Translations under genes and position numbers: made by a program
Assembly (NCBI GenBank): GCA_022575985.1
Contig: JAKSXM010000137.1
Span: 13,162,001 to 13,226,000 of the forward strand
Reading direction: 5' to 3'
Length of the DNA stretch: 64,000 nucleotides
Source: Anagrus nilaparvatae
Lineage: Eukaryota; Arthropoda; Insecta; Hymenoptera; Mymaridae
Notes under the pieces: model-generated
Seen by the model: only the letters and a program-made list of their open reading frames with translations
Databases searched by the model: none
What the model was told of the DNA's origin: nothing
Shown here: positions 11,084 through 22,122 of the stretch, one piece after another
Position numbering within the stretch: position 1 is the stretch's first letter
Layout: the number at the start of each line of letters is the position of its first letter

Positions 11084-12300
11084 AATTAAGAAAAATAAAA
11101 TTGACGATAACTTCAATAATCATGCTTGAATAGATTAGTTTTGATATAGTTCTTGTCTTTGGAGTTACTTATAGAAAAATTAAATATTTTCCAATAAATA
11201 TCCTCATTTAGTTTTCTGGGTATCATAAAGAAACAACTGGATTTTAAAAGATTAAGATTATGGGATTTAATTTTTTATCATTAATTCTCTAATCACTAAA
11301 GCCAATTAACTAAAAGATCATTTTTGGCCTAAAATGACGAATTTTTAAATTGCTGCCAAATTTGTAGTTTCTGACGAAACTGGGTTTTATTGGTCTCTAA
11401 CATTTTCCACAAGCTTCAAGTTTCCAAAAATTTTTTACTCAGCCCTTTTGAAAATTTAATTTAAGAGTCCCAATTTCATAGTTTTTAAAAAAAGCTCATT
11501 TTTATAGTTAACTTTGTAGAAAAAAAATATTACTTGATGCTGAAAATTATTACTAAAACTTTCAAAAAGATCAAAAAATTAAATATGTAAACATTCCTCG
11601 TGTCAGATTTTGCTGGAGGGGGGGCTAATTGGGGATGAGGGAGTAAACTTGTTATAAAAAATCAAAAACTTAATATTTTAAGCTAAAACCCCCGCCCAGT
11701 AAGTATTTTCGATCATATTTTCCATGTGTAAAGTCCTTTTTGATTTTTTAGCTAAACCCACTAAAAAATTAAATATCAACCCTTGAAGTAGGATGAATAA
11801 TATTTCAAATTTTTTCAAAAAATGATTTTCAATTTACCTTACTTTAGGGGCATATACCCCTTTATCTGTGGGTTATTGATAAAAACGAACTTCAGAAATG
11901 AAAAAATCGACCCAAAAGACCTATTAGGTGAGGTTTTCAGCCCAAAATATATTGTTTTTCATATGGAAAAATTTATTTGTCCAAAAAATGTGGATTGGGC
12001 GCTAACCGGTTAATTAGCTATAATGATGAGAGAAAAAAAATTGCGGTTTACGGTGCTTGAAAAATGACACTTACACTAAAAAAATGAGACCAACCAGAAG
12101 TGTTTTGCTTATTTTGTGAGACATTAGTGTTACATTGAAATTTACCAAAAAAACTCTATTTAATAACATTGATCCCTGCTTTTCTAAGCCCAGAAGGACC
12201 ATTTGCATGAACGGTGGGTAAATAGGTATACTTTTTTAAACTCATCTATAATCATTTGGTGTCATTTGTTATTCCAATTGTAAACTCCCATTGTAAGCCC
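11084..12300. other. AT-rich, no gene recognised
   Basis: No recognised coding motif. The open frame at 11822-12013 has no similarity I can name. This interval might hold an eroded upstream part of the Penelope-like element that becomes recognisable near 12.3 kb, but I cannot see reverse transcriptase motifs in it. Confidence 0.3.
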
Positions 12301-12329
12301 CTTTTCAATCTGTCGTTGAATCTTCCAAA

Positions 12330-12471
12330 CGTGTTTGTATAATTATTAATTCACATCTAACTATCCCAATGTCCAATAATGATTACGAAGAGGAAAAAAA
12401 CACACTGAAAGTCATAGCAGTCAATAATGGATACAAAAGTTCAATAATCGACACTCTAATTAATAAACAAA
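12330..12471 (+). pseudogene. Penelope-like element, linker segment between RT and endonuclease
   Basis: The frame running through the ATG at 12369 reads 'SHLTIPMSNNDYEEEKN' and then 'KVIAVNNGY', 'IIDTLINK'. This matches the linker that joins reverse transcriptase to the GIY-YIG domain in Penelope-like elements of arthropods and other animals, where the usual form is 'NIPMS...E.N.IK.IA.NNGY....I..LI.K' (family knowledge). The upstream reverse transcriptase is absent or unrecognisable. The frame ends abruptly at about 12471, where R1-type LINE sequence begins; Penelope sequence resumes at 13619. Confidence 0.7.
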
Positions 12472-13618
12472 TTTTGGCCCGATGGAACTACGTGCTGTCC
12501 TCCCTCGAGCAGGGTTTTCGGATCTCGAGTTACCTGAGCAAAGTACTCAGGGACTATCTACGGGACCGTAACCTGCTTTACGTTTATGACCGATGGCAGG
12601 AAGGAAAAACAGATAAGCGGAGGCCCAAGAATCAGTGCTGGGACCCGATCTCTGGAATGCCTTTTACGACAGCCTGCTGAGAATCAATCTCCCGGAAGTA
12701 GCCTCCCAGACCGGGTACGTGGACGACTTTGCCTTAATATCGTAGCCAGAGATATAACGAGGTCATGAATATCATCAGTCAGTGGATGACGGAGCGCGGG
12801 CTCCAGCTGGCAATCCGAAAACCAAAATTGTTTTGCTTACCCGTCGAAGGGTTCCTACTAAAATCGATATAAATTTCGAGGATGGTAGGAATCCTCACAC
12901 GATTTCTACTAGGTCACATTTAAAGTGTCTGGGAGTCCTGCTTGACAAAAAGCTGACCTTCAGTGCCCAGTTACAGAAATCGTGTGAAAAGGCTGCTAAG
13001 GTGACGTCATCCCTGGCGTGGTTAATGGTAAATATTGGTGGACCTAGATCGGGAAGGCGGATGCTTCTAATTTCTATGGTCAACTGCATTCTGCGCTATG
13101 GAGCAGAGGTATGGGCAGACACCGACCAGATGAAAAATTACTGCAAGAGAATCTCTGCAGTACAAAGGCGAGTGGCATTCAGATTGCTTGTGCGTACCAA
13201 ACGGTATCCGAGCCAGCGATCCAGGTGCTCGTGGGAGTTATTCCTATCGACCTGCTTGCGCTGGAACGAAAAAGCATATACTTTAGTGACGCGGAGTCAC
13301 GCGAATCGGAATCGGCCTTCGCACGCTTCTGGACTATGGATATAGCGTCGATGGAATGGTGACCGATGGGGATGGTGGATACATAGGCTCATAACCGACC
13401 TCAGGGCGTGGATTGATCGGGGACGCGGTGAGATCGATTTCTACCTCTTCCAGTTCCTACCTGGACACGGATACTTTCATAGCCAACTTTTCAAATAGGG
13501 CAAAGTAGGAACAGCGCAGTGCTTGTACTACGCGAGCGAGGTGGATAGTGTTCAACACACCTTTATTGGATGTGCTAGATTCGCAGATGGGCGACCAGCC
13601 TTTCGCGAATGGGAAAAA
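12472..13618 (+). pseudogene. R1-type non-LTR retrotransposon (LINE) fragment, reverse transcriptase region, frameshifted
   Basis: The segment runs through the C-terminal half of an R1/TRAS-type reverse transcriptase in broken frames. Recognisable pieces in order are 'RWNYVLSSLEQGFRIPSYL' -like sequence near 12480-12535 (here with SS for PS), 'ESVLGPDLWNAFYDSLL' near 12629-12680, the catalytic 'GYVDDFALI' at about 12713-12739 with YVDD at 12716-12727, 'KTKIVLLTRRR' and 'LGVLLDKKL' further on, and 'TVSEPAIQVLVGVIPIDLL' near 13201-13260. A Cys/His C-terminal stretch with 'VQHTFIGC' lies near 13545-13572. At least three frameshifts and several stops show it is dead. It lacks the 5' half, a 3' UTR and a poly(A) tail, and lies inside a Penelope-like element. 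Confidence 0.85.
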
Positions 13619-13811
13619 ACACCAAATCACTATCAGTTTTAATACTAATAATAAAATTAGAATAATTTTACAACCGACCGCCAAATTACAAAATGAAGAA
13701 ATGTCTAGTATCTTTACAATGACATGTGAATGTGGGTCTATATACATAGGAATTTTTATAAAAGGTACAAAGAACACTTACCACCAAAGACATTAAGAAA
13801 AATACAATAGG
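13619..13811 (+). pseudogene. Penelope-like element, GIY-YIG endonuclease segment
   Basis: Translation in the frame of 13548-13796 gives 'ISFNTNNKIRIIL', then 'MTCECGSIYIG' followed by degenerate sequence and a stop. The pairing of a 'NNKL..IL' lead with a Cys-x-Cys and an IYIG signature is characteristic of the GIY-YIG endonuclease at the end of Penelope-like proteins. It continues the linker broken off at 12471. It is cut again at 13812, where an inverted-repeat element begins, and resumes at 15200. Confidence 0.75.
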
Positions 13812-15199
13812 GTGATGTCCCCGGTGAGTGACCGCTAGTTGAGATCGCTGGATTGTACAGCATAAAACATATATTAAAAATTTATTAAAACCCTTTAGGA
13901 TTTTTTTTTAAGTTTAACAAATTAATTATTAACAAATTCCAACAGTAATTTTTAATTTATCTTTATTAAATTATTTATTATAAGTAAATAAAGACTCAAC
14001 ACGTGATTCTGCCAGTGAGTGACCAGGCACCTGAGTAAGTGACCGACTCAGAGCCAGTGAGTGACCGATGTAATTTTTGTTAATAATAATTTCTTAACTT
14101 TTTTAAAATAGATTAAATTTATAGATTTTTAGAAATACAATTCATAATCTAGCATTTTATACATCGCAAACAAATTTTTTAGTTTATTTTTTTTTTATTT
14201 CTCATGATTTAGTTCGGTATAGGTTAGGTTTTAGCTCACATGTTTACACATTTCGTGTCACAATTTATTACAATCGTATTTTATGGAAAATTAAAAATAT
14301 GTAAACTGAAACAAATTTATAAATTGAAAAAATTTATAAATTGTACGACTGAAAAATAATACTAAGCTCCAAAGTATTCGTTTAACACTCGCGCGCGCGT
14401 TAAGAGATATTACAGGGAGTTTATAAGGCAATGAAATTATGTGGGCATATAACTTAAAAAAACTAAATATTGGGTGCAAAAATATTTAAGACCTGATATT
14501 ATTTTAATTATTAAAATTTAAATAATTTGTATTTAAGAAAAAACAATTGCAAAAACGTCTGCAACAATACTACAAAGTTACCGGCTGCATGGGTAGAGAT
14601 CCACCGAGCATTATATTTACAATATTTGTTTTTGTTTGTTAAAATAAAATTTATAGTTGTAAGTTGTAAGAAGTGCGTGAGATCAACAAGTTTCAGTTAT
14701 CAATAACTGAAAACTAAAATAGAAGATTTTAAATAGTTTTAATTAGTCTTTAATCTTGCCGGTCACACACTAAATTTTATCCCATATTAGCACTAGTAAA
14801 TGACCGGCTATTTTTTATTAAAAAATAGTTTTAAAAAGTCTATAATAATAAGTTTATTGTGTTCTAATAACACTTAACCATCGAATAAAACCATTTTCAA
14901 AAAATTTTTTGAAGAATTTTGAAAAGAATTACACTTTAACTAAATGCAACTATTTCTTCTTTTTTACAGTTTATGCTTATGTGGTGGAAAAACCGTAGAC
15001 TTGCGCAAAGTTTTTAATTTTTTTTTCATTCCAAAATTTTTTTTGAGCTAAAAGTAATTATTGATTATTAAAGTAAACTCATGAAGAAATAAGATTTTAT
15101 ATAGTACAAACATTAAATTTTCAATAATTTTAAATAATTCTATTGAATAGGTGCAAATCGGTCACTCACCGGGGTCCGGTCACTCACTGGGGATACCAC
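13812..15199. mobile_element. 1.39-kb TIR element inserted in the Penelope-like element
   Basis: The left end contains TCCCCGGTGAGTGACCG and the right end, inverted, TCCCCAGTGAGTGACCGG; the outermost bases are GTGATG on the left and GTGGTA on the right, so about 20 of 23 terminal positions match. A second inverted motif lies just inside the right end (about 15155-15175). The left part carries further 'gtgagtgaccg'-type repeats at about 14013-14070. No transposase frame is visible, so it is non-autonomous. I cannot identify a clean target-site duplication. Its borders are set by Penelope coding sequence on both sides. Confidence 0.75.
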
Positions 15200-15429
15200 T
15201 CTAATTAGATCAAATTTTGCTAAACATCTATTTAATTCTAAACATGAATATCTAACAAAAAAACTTTAATAATTTACTCATTTCAATACATATACATAAT
15301 AAAAAAGGAAATCACATGAACGCTTTAGAAGAATTTGAAATTTACAAGGCATTTAAAAATAGTGATACACCCCTGCTTAATGATAAATTAAATTTTAAGT
15401 CTAATGAACTATTTACAACACAATACTAA
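15200..15429 (+). pseudogene. Penelope-like element, C-terminal tail
   Basis: One open frame reads 'RSNFAKHLFNSKHEY', then 'ALEEFEIYKAFKNS', then 'LLNDKLNFKSNELF' and ends at a TAA at 15427-15429. This is the conserved tail that follows the GIY-YIG domain in Penelope-like proteins (family pattern 'SNFA.HL...H', 'LE.FEIYK..K', 'LNDQLNFKS'). It is the third surviving block of the element, after those at 12330-12471 and 13619-13811. The frame is intact over 75 codons, so the element decayed less here than the inserted LINE. Confidence 0.8.
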
Positions 15430-16438
15430 ATATAATTTAATAAACAAAATAAATAAAAATTTTATTTAGTGTAACACGAGATCTCGTCCGGTAAACATAG
15501 CAATTTAAATATATAAAATTTTTTAAGCCCAATAAAAATAAATAATAAGTGATTAAAAATGTGTTGTCATAATAATAGAAAAAACTTAAAATTAATAAAA
15601 TATCATATAATAAATAAAAAAAAAATTTCTAAGAGTTTTAGTTTTGATAAACAATTTTACTACACCTGATGATGGAACATTGTTCTGAAATACATTGTGT
15701 ATAATTAATATATAAAGCGAAGTCACTCTGAATATGGATAAAAAGGTATTTAATATTTAAAGGTACTTATTTTAATTCAAAATTGTAACATATTTTATTT
15801 ATTTTGAAAGCTTAAATTTTTTATTTCAGAAAATTACCAAAGAATACTAGCAGTAAAAGATTACTAGATTTTGTATATGCGGAAAAAAAAACACGATTGT
15901 GTAATTACAAATTTTTTTAGCTGAACAAAAAGTTATTATTAAAATTTTTGCATTAAAATTAAAAAAATTTATACATTCAGAGTTTAAAATTTAATCAACA
16001 GGCTTCAATTTACATAAGCGATAAAAAAACCCTTTAACTCTGAGTTATTTCCAGAATTTACTTTGTAGTTTTATGAATTTATATATATTTTTATTGAGTT
16101 ATTTGAAAATAATATTAAAATAATCATTATTTTTTTTATTACATTTAATAATTACATGAAATATGCTTAAAAAGCCAATATAAAATAAATTGTTGCAATA
16201 ATCATAAACCTTTAATTTATACATGTATAAAAATTTTTATATTTATGTTTAATTAAATAAATTCTTTCAAGACTATAAAAACTATTTAAATAATTAGAAT
16301 TTATTCTAGTAAAAATATCATAAAATTAATTATAAGGCAATATCTAACTTTTATACCAAGAAATATTCAAGTTTTCGAAAACCAATTCTTCTAAAGACAA
16401 CCAGTAAAATTAGATTTTTTAATTTTAAGGCTAAATTG
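15430..16438. other. AT-rich sequence after the Penelope-like element
   Basis: Apart from the hammerhead-like fold at 15660-15705 I see no gene or repeat boundary here. Part of it may be the 3' untranslated/terminal repeat of the Penelope-like element. Confidence 0.3.
15660..15705 (+). ncRNA. hammerhead-ribozyme-like fold downstream of Penelope-like ORF
   Basis: The core CTGATGA (15666-15672) is followed by a GGAAC-att-GTTCT stem II and GAAA (15687-15690). Stem III is ATAC-attgt-GTAT, ending in T-A at 15702-15703, which fits the N-U-H cleavage triplet. One unpaired T separates CTGATGA from stem II, a departure from the consensus. Position, 230 bases after the Penelope stop codon, fits the hammerhead known from Penelope terminal repeats. 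Stem I was not resolved, so activity is uncertain. Confidence 0.5.
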
Positions 16439-16500
16439 AAGAATCAATAAAAAACTTATCTACAGGATAAGTCCTGTAGATGATATTTTTATTGATTCTT
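16439..16500. repeat. 62-nt near-perfect hairpin
   Basis: The arms AAGAATCAATAAAAA...ATCTACAGGA and TCCTGTAGAT...TTTTTATTGATTCTT pair at about 26 of 29 positions around a 4-base TAAG loop. The length is within the range of a microRNA precursor or a short foldback element. No flanking evidence decides between these. Confidence 0.5.
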
Positions 16501-16654
16501 AGCGTATTTTTACTGATTCCAATCTGTATTCTTTCAATTATCCTTACACATAATTTGGGGTCTTAGATTTGTTAAATTTTTAAGAAATCTTTCCTCCCGA
16601 TTTTTATGGCATTGTATAGCTATAAAATTAGTATTTAAAATATTAAAAAATATA

Positions 16655-17000
16655 AATAAGAAATAAAATTTCTTGTGTTCCGACTAAGAGAGTACATAAT
16701 TTGGTATTTCGCCCTATATACCTTGACTGAGATCATCATCAGTAGGAATCTCAATAAATTTTTCCTATATATACCTAAATCAGCTTTAAATTACTTTGAT
16801 TTTTATATAATTTTTGCAAATGCATATCAATGACCACAAGTGGTTATCGTTTTATGTTGTCTAGCTGAAAGAAAATAAATTGCCAACATTTTGGTTTATA
16901 GGAAAAATACATTGAGTTTCATACTGACGATCTCGCTCAATATATAGTGAAATACCAAATTATTTACTATTAGTTGGAATACAAGAAATTTTATTTATTT
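16655..17000. repeat. inverted pair of hammerhead-like / Penelope-terminal sequences (pair B)
   Basis: Outer arms are inverted copies: 'aaataaaatttcttgtgttc' on the left against 'aatacaagaaattttattta' on the right. Each arm has an inward-facing core: on the minus strand CTGATGA (16742-16736) then GAAATACCAAATTA from 16710; on the plus strand CTGACGA (16924-16930) then GAAATACCAAATTA from 16949. The layout is that of pair A at 10.8 kb, with a 180-base spacer. Stem II is not clearly paired, so these look like eroded ribozyme copies. Confidence 0.4.
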
Positions 17001-20000
17001 TCAAATTTTAATCTGGTACAGAGGATCATATTCATGTATATATATATGTGTTTTTATATTAGTATTTAAAAATTTAAATTGTTCAGTTTTCCATAAAAAT
17101 ATCTATGCATAAATTAAAATTACTTCTAATATTAAAAAACAAGAAAAAAAAACTTTGAAATTATATTGACTATGATTAATTAAAGATGTAATCAAGCAGA
17201 AAAATTAAATATTTATTAATTCAAAACATTTTTTTTTTTTTTACTACTTTTCATTAATATATACAATTTTTATTATTAAATAAGCATATTAAAACAATAT
17301 CAAATAGTCTATAAATCATTTAATTAAAAAAATAAAAAATTTAATTTACATTATATTTTTATTATTATATATACCTATATATATTTTAAAAAATTTTTAT
17401 AATCAAATAAAATAAAAACATGACATTCTTTTTGACCTGTTTTATCGCACATTTTATAGCAGGTAAACTAAAAATTCCTCTATATTTATATATTAGTCCA
17501 GAAATAATTTTTCATCATTTTTAAGAATGTTTTATAATATAAACAAACTTTTAAGAAAAATGAAAATTGGTATGAAGGTCCATTTTTTAAATTTGCCAAA
17601 AAAAAAACTGTACCTAATACATACCTAATCTTATGATAAACATAGAAACCTGATCCTTAATAGTATCAAGATTAATATTTTTTGAAACAATTGTTTATTA
17701 AGTTTTATTCATCGAGTTTTATTACACCGAATGCGAAGGCTTACTGGCCCGAGGTGCTTAGTACCAAGGGATTGTGATCACATTTGTTAAAATATACATT
17801 TACATCACAAGTTTCATACATAATTTTATTTTAAAAGTTAAATAAATAAAACTATTTTTATGGAAACAATTTTTAATTGAATTTCTAGGCTAATATACAA
17901 TTCAAAAAGCTCGTGAAAAATTTTAAAAACAATCTAACTTTTAAATCTTTTGCATACTCTTAAAATGATAAGTATATAATCTTGGGTTTTTTTCCTGCAT
18001 TTTTTCCTTATCATTAGTCTACTTTATGTACATATTTATCTTCAGAAAATAAGAAGATTTACAATCCTAAATATTTCATATACTAAAATATTTTTAAAAA
18101 ATATCGATTTTTTTTTATTATCTGAGCAATAAACAATACGTTGATAACCCTAAAAGTATTTATGGTTTAAATTTTAGATTATTTTAGATTGGTTCCTCGC
18201 CAACTGGAACCAAGTTGGGACATGAAATTTGGTTGAAATTTTTTTTCTTTAAAATTTAAATCCAGTTTTTAACTTTCTAGCTTCAATTCTCAATTTTTGA
18301 CAATTTCATTTTGTTAGTTTTTTCCAAACTGTATACTTATACTGCATAGTAAAGATTCTGATCCGTAGAATTTGATTTAATCAAATTAAAAAATTCAATA
18401 TGAACTGCTTTTTCTCAAGAAATATCTATTAAATATTATTTATATGTATATAAATTTTTAAATTATTGCCAACATTAGAATTTTTAGTGAAAATGTGTCT
18501 TATATGGGTTAATATTTCTCAAGCTTATACGAGTTGTTGACAAATCCGTTCCAAAATATTTTTGATCAAAAGTATACCTAAAAAAAATAATTTTTTAGCC
18601 TTCTAGATCTGATCCTCTCTTTTTTACATTGGTAATAATTTCTTTCGTTTTTTTTAAATTTTTAGGTTTCAAGCATATTTTTTTTCTTAATTTTTACCTA
18701 AACCGTGTATAGGCGTGTATCTTTGTGCAAAATTTTATTTCCTCTTAGAAACTCATAGGAAATTTCCCATAGAATCCGATTCTAGGGTCAAAAAAAAATT
18801 GGTGACCCACCCCAGCAACTCATCTACACTTGAGAAATATTAACCCAAATATATCTTAAATATTATGAACAAGTTCCAAGTTTCCGTTTGCTTTGAATTT
18901 GAATTTTTTTAAAGAATTTCTCGCAAACACTGAATAAAAAAAAGGAGCAAAGATTTTTTTGAAAATTTGAACTTGAACAAAATTTTCTAGCCCTGTAAAA
19001 CCTATTCTAGTCCAAAAATTGATTTTGGCAACAGTTTAAAAATTAGTCGTCTTGGGTGAAAAATAGACTTTTGGTTTATTGACTTGATTGACTATCGTGA
19101 TGAAAAAATTACTGATAAAAATCATACGGTCTGCGGGGCTTGAAAAACAATAGTTACACCAAAAAAGTATTTTAGTTAAACTGCAAGGTGGGAGCATTAC
19201 TTGAAAGATAACCCGAGAATTCCTATATTTTAGTGCGAAGATTAGTGGATCTAGGCCCAGATGTCTTATTAGTATAGTAAACTCCTCTACAATAATAAGT
19301 TGTAATTTGGTGTCCCATATGTGGTGAATTCCCCTTGTAAAAATACCTATTTACTAAAAACCTTGAAAAAAAAAAACAATTATTGTGGCCAAAATATAAT
19401 GCTTAATCCCAAATCTGACGGCGGTAATTTTTCCAATAAATTCTGCACCAAATAATTCAAATAATAAAGAAAAGGTAGGTACCTTTAATATTTTAATATT
19501 TCTTTTATCAAAAAATAAAAATTTTTCAAATATTTGTGCTGCATACAAAAAAAGAATCAATTTTATCTGCAATAGATCACTACACATTAATGATTCACTA
19601 ATCCAATAATAACAATTCCACTTATGGCCTATTAGGCAAACGCTTTATTACATAATAGTTTTTTTTTCATGCTATTTTTTTTTCTTTTGTAAATACAATA
19701 GAAATTTACTGTAAATATATGATAAATCTATCAAAAATATTTGCTATAATAGCTTAAGTATTCGTATCAAATTGCCTTTTTTACAAATAATAAAATTAGG
19801 TGAAAAAAAAAAATTTTCAAAAAAAAAGTAGGTAACAATGACAAAAAATAAATAAATTTTATAATATTGGACACATAGTTCCGCCCCTTATTTCTTAATA
19901 TTAGCCTTTTTATTTTTTTTTTTAGCAAAAATTCACAAATAATATTACATGGTCAAGCTAATAAAAGGAATAAAAAAAATAACTATTATATCAGATCTTA

Positions 20001-21892
20001 AAATCAAGATATCTTCATGTTAAAAAAAAATGTTTAAATACATAAACGAGTCGCGTGCGTGAGTAAAATTCCTTTCAAAAAATACGTTTTTTTTTTACAT
20101 TTTTTTTTTTGCGTGTTTATTATGGATTTTCTATTAAATTTATTAATATAGTATTTACAATATTGGATTATATGGTTACTAATTGGCTTATCCTTTAAAT
20201 TGAATATAGTTTATTCTTAAAAATTCAATCCCTGAAGGTATACCCATAAAAAATTTTTTAAATGACGATAAAAGATGCCGACGAGTTTTTAATAATTTTC
20301 TTGTTTGTTTTTTTGGACTTGTTAAAAAGCTATATTAAATTTTTCTGTTTTATACACAGACATAATAATAATATTAAAGCATATCATCATAATATAAAAT
20401 AGAAAATAAATATTAAAAAAATTGGGAAGGAGAAGCAGGAGGTAAGTAGTTTATTCGAAAAGAAAAATCATTGGACCCCTGCAAATTTCATTTAATCAGT
20501 TTTATATTTTAATAAATATTTTATTCATTAACTTTTGCATTTCTCCAAATTATTTAATGGGCAGAAAATTAAAAATACTAATAACTTGTTTGAGAACCCG
20601 TGATCAAAAAGATCATTTTCTAACAATTTTGGAAAAAATAATATTTTCATCTCACACCTTACAAACTGTAGGCTGAAAAAAATCTATTGGCAAGAGGATA
20701 CTTTTTTTTCTTTTGTTAAATAATTTTAAATCACTTGAATTTAGAAAACTAAAATTTTTTTGGTCCCTCGTAAGAGGAATTTGTATTAATGTTATGTCCA
20801 TAATCATTATTGTATAATAGTTAATTGTTAATAAATTAGTGAAATTTTCGGTAATTGCTTTTTTTCTTTTTGGATGCGATATCTAATTATATACCATGGT
20901 AGCTCTAGCTCAAGAAAATAATTGTTTATAAGTTTAAAACTCCAAACAGCTTCAAAAACTCCTTGAAAAATAATCTTAGCTTTACTTAAAAATGTTCAAA
21001 AACTAAGGGTAAAATAAGGGAATCATCTACAAGTTAATACTCAACTTTATTCACTCCGTATTAAATCACCTTTTGAATTTAAAAGTGTAGACACTTATAT
21101 TTTATTTTATATACAAAAATAGAATTCCTATAGCTATTCAAATAAATATTACAAAAGTATATAATAAAAATTAATAGAAGAAAAGCTTCTGTTATAAGTC
21201 AAAATTTTAAAAAACGAAGAATTTTATAGGCGCCAATTGCTTATTACATAGCTATAAAAATATTTTTACCTATATACAGTATATTACACCTGTAAATATA
21301 AAATGTATGTAATAAAAAACTAATTGAATTAAATTACATATGTAATAAGCATACATAGTTTCTTTATATTAATCGAAATACTTTTTAACATTTTTTTTAA
21401 AACTATTGAATATTATATATATTAAAATGCAAATTATGAAGATTTTAAAAAATAAAGGACTTGGCGGCTTCTTTATTATTGTCCGTCGTCACATTAGAAA
21501 GGATGAGTGCTATTAAAGATTTTTACTATAATGTAAAGAAGCTAAGTCATTCAAAAAATCAAAGTGTAGGTTTAGTATGTTACCTTTGAAGATAAACTGC
21601 TTGTAATATTTTAAGCCTTTAAATGTCACATGGGTTTTTGCCCAAAATTTGATATTGCATACTTAAATAATTTATAAGGATAAAAGTTTTGGATAACCAA
21701 TAGGCGAAAGTTAAAATAATTGAATTCTGAATAGATTTTCCTAGTGAATGTACAAAATTTTGCGCCTATAGAAAAGCTAAAAAGCCCAAAATTAGACAAA
21801 GTTGCCCTAATTAATCAAAGTCAAAAAACACTCAAAATAACCTTAGTAGAGGTTAGTTTTTACATATTGAAGGATACTACGAAATAGTATAT
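17001..21892. other. AT-rich, no gene recognised
   Basis: Nearly 5 kb with no exon, RNA gene or repeat that I can support. The open frame at 19354-19587 (-) is low-complexity. Sequence such as 'gtttccgtttgctttgaa' and scattered poly-T runs carry no recognisable pattern. Confidence 0.35.
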
Positions 21893-22122
21893 TACGACCC
21901 ATGGCCAGAAAAATAAAGAATGACCCAAATTGCACGTAAATTACCTCCCGAGGCGAAGCCGAGGATGGTAAACTGCGATTTGGGGCATTCTTTTTTTATG
22001 GCCCAGGGTCGTATACGATTTTTCTGCATCAGTGGCGAGAAAACACGTCTTTGCCGGACGCGCAGCGGCCGGGAAATACGTGCTTTCTGGCCGCTGACCA
22101 GAAAATTTTTTTACGTACAGGG
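21893..22122 (+). repeat. double-hairpin repeat, copy 1
   Basis: Two adjacent inverted repeats. Hairpin 1 (21893-22013) has arms of about 55 bases, 'tacgacccatggcc' against 'gggtcgta', closed around 'gaggcgaagccgagg'. Hairpin 2 (about 22011-22122) pairs 'tttttctgcatcagtggcga' with its near complement before 'tttttacgtac'. It is far richer in GC than its surroundings. A second copy lies at 40164-40390 and a fragment at 46081-46125. The shared open frame ('MTQIARKLPPEAKPRM' here) runs through the hairpins in both full copies, but its sequence is dictated by the inverted repeat; I do not call it a gene. Confidence 0.65.
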
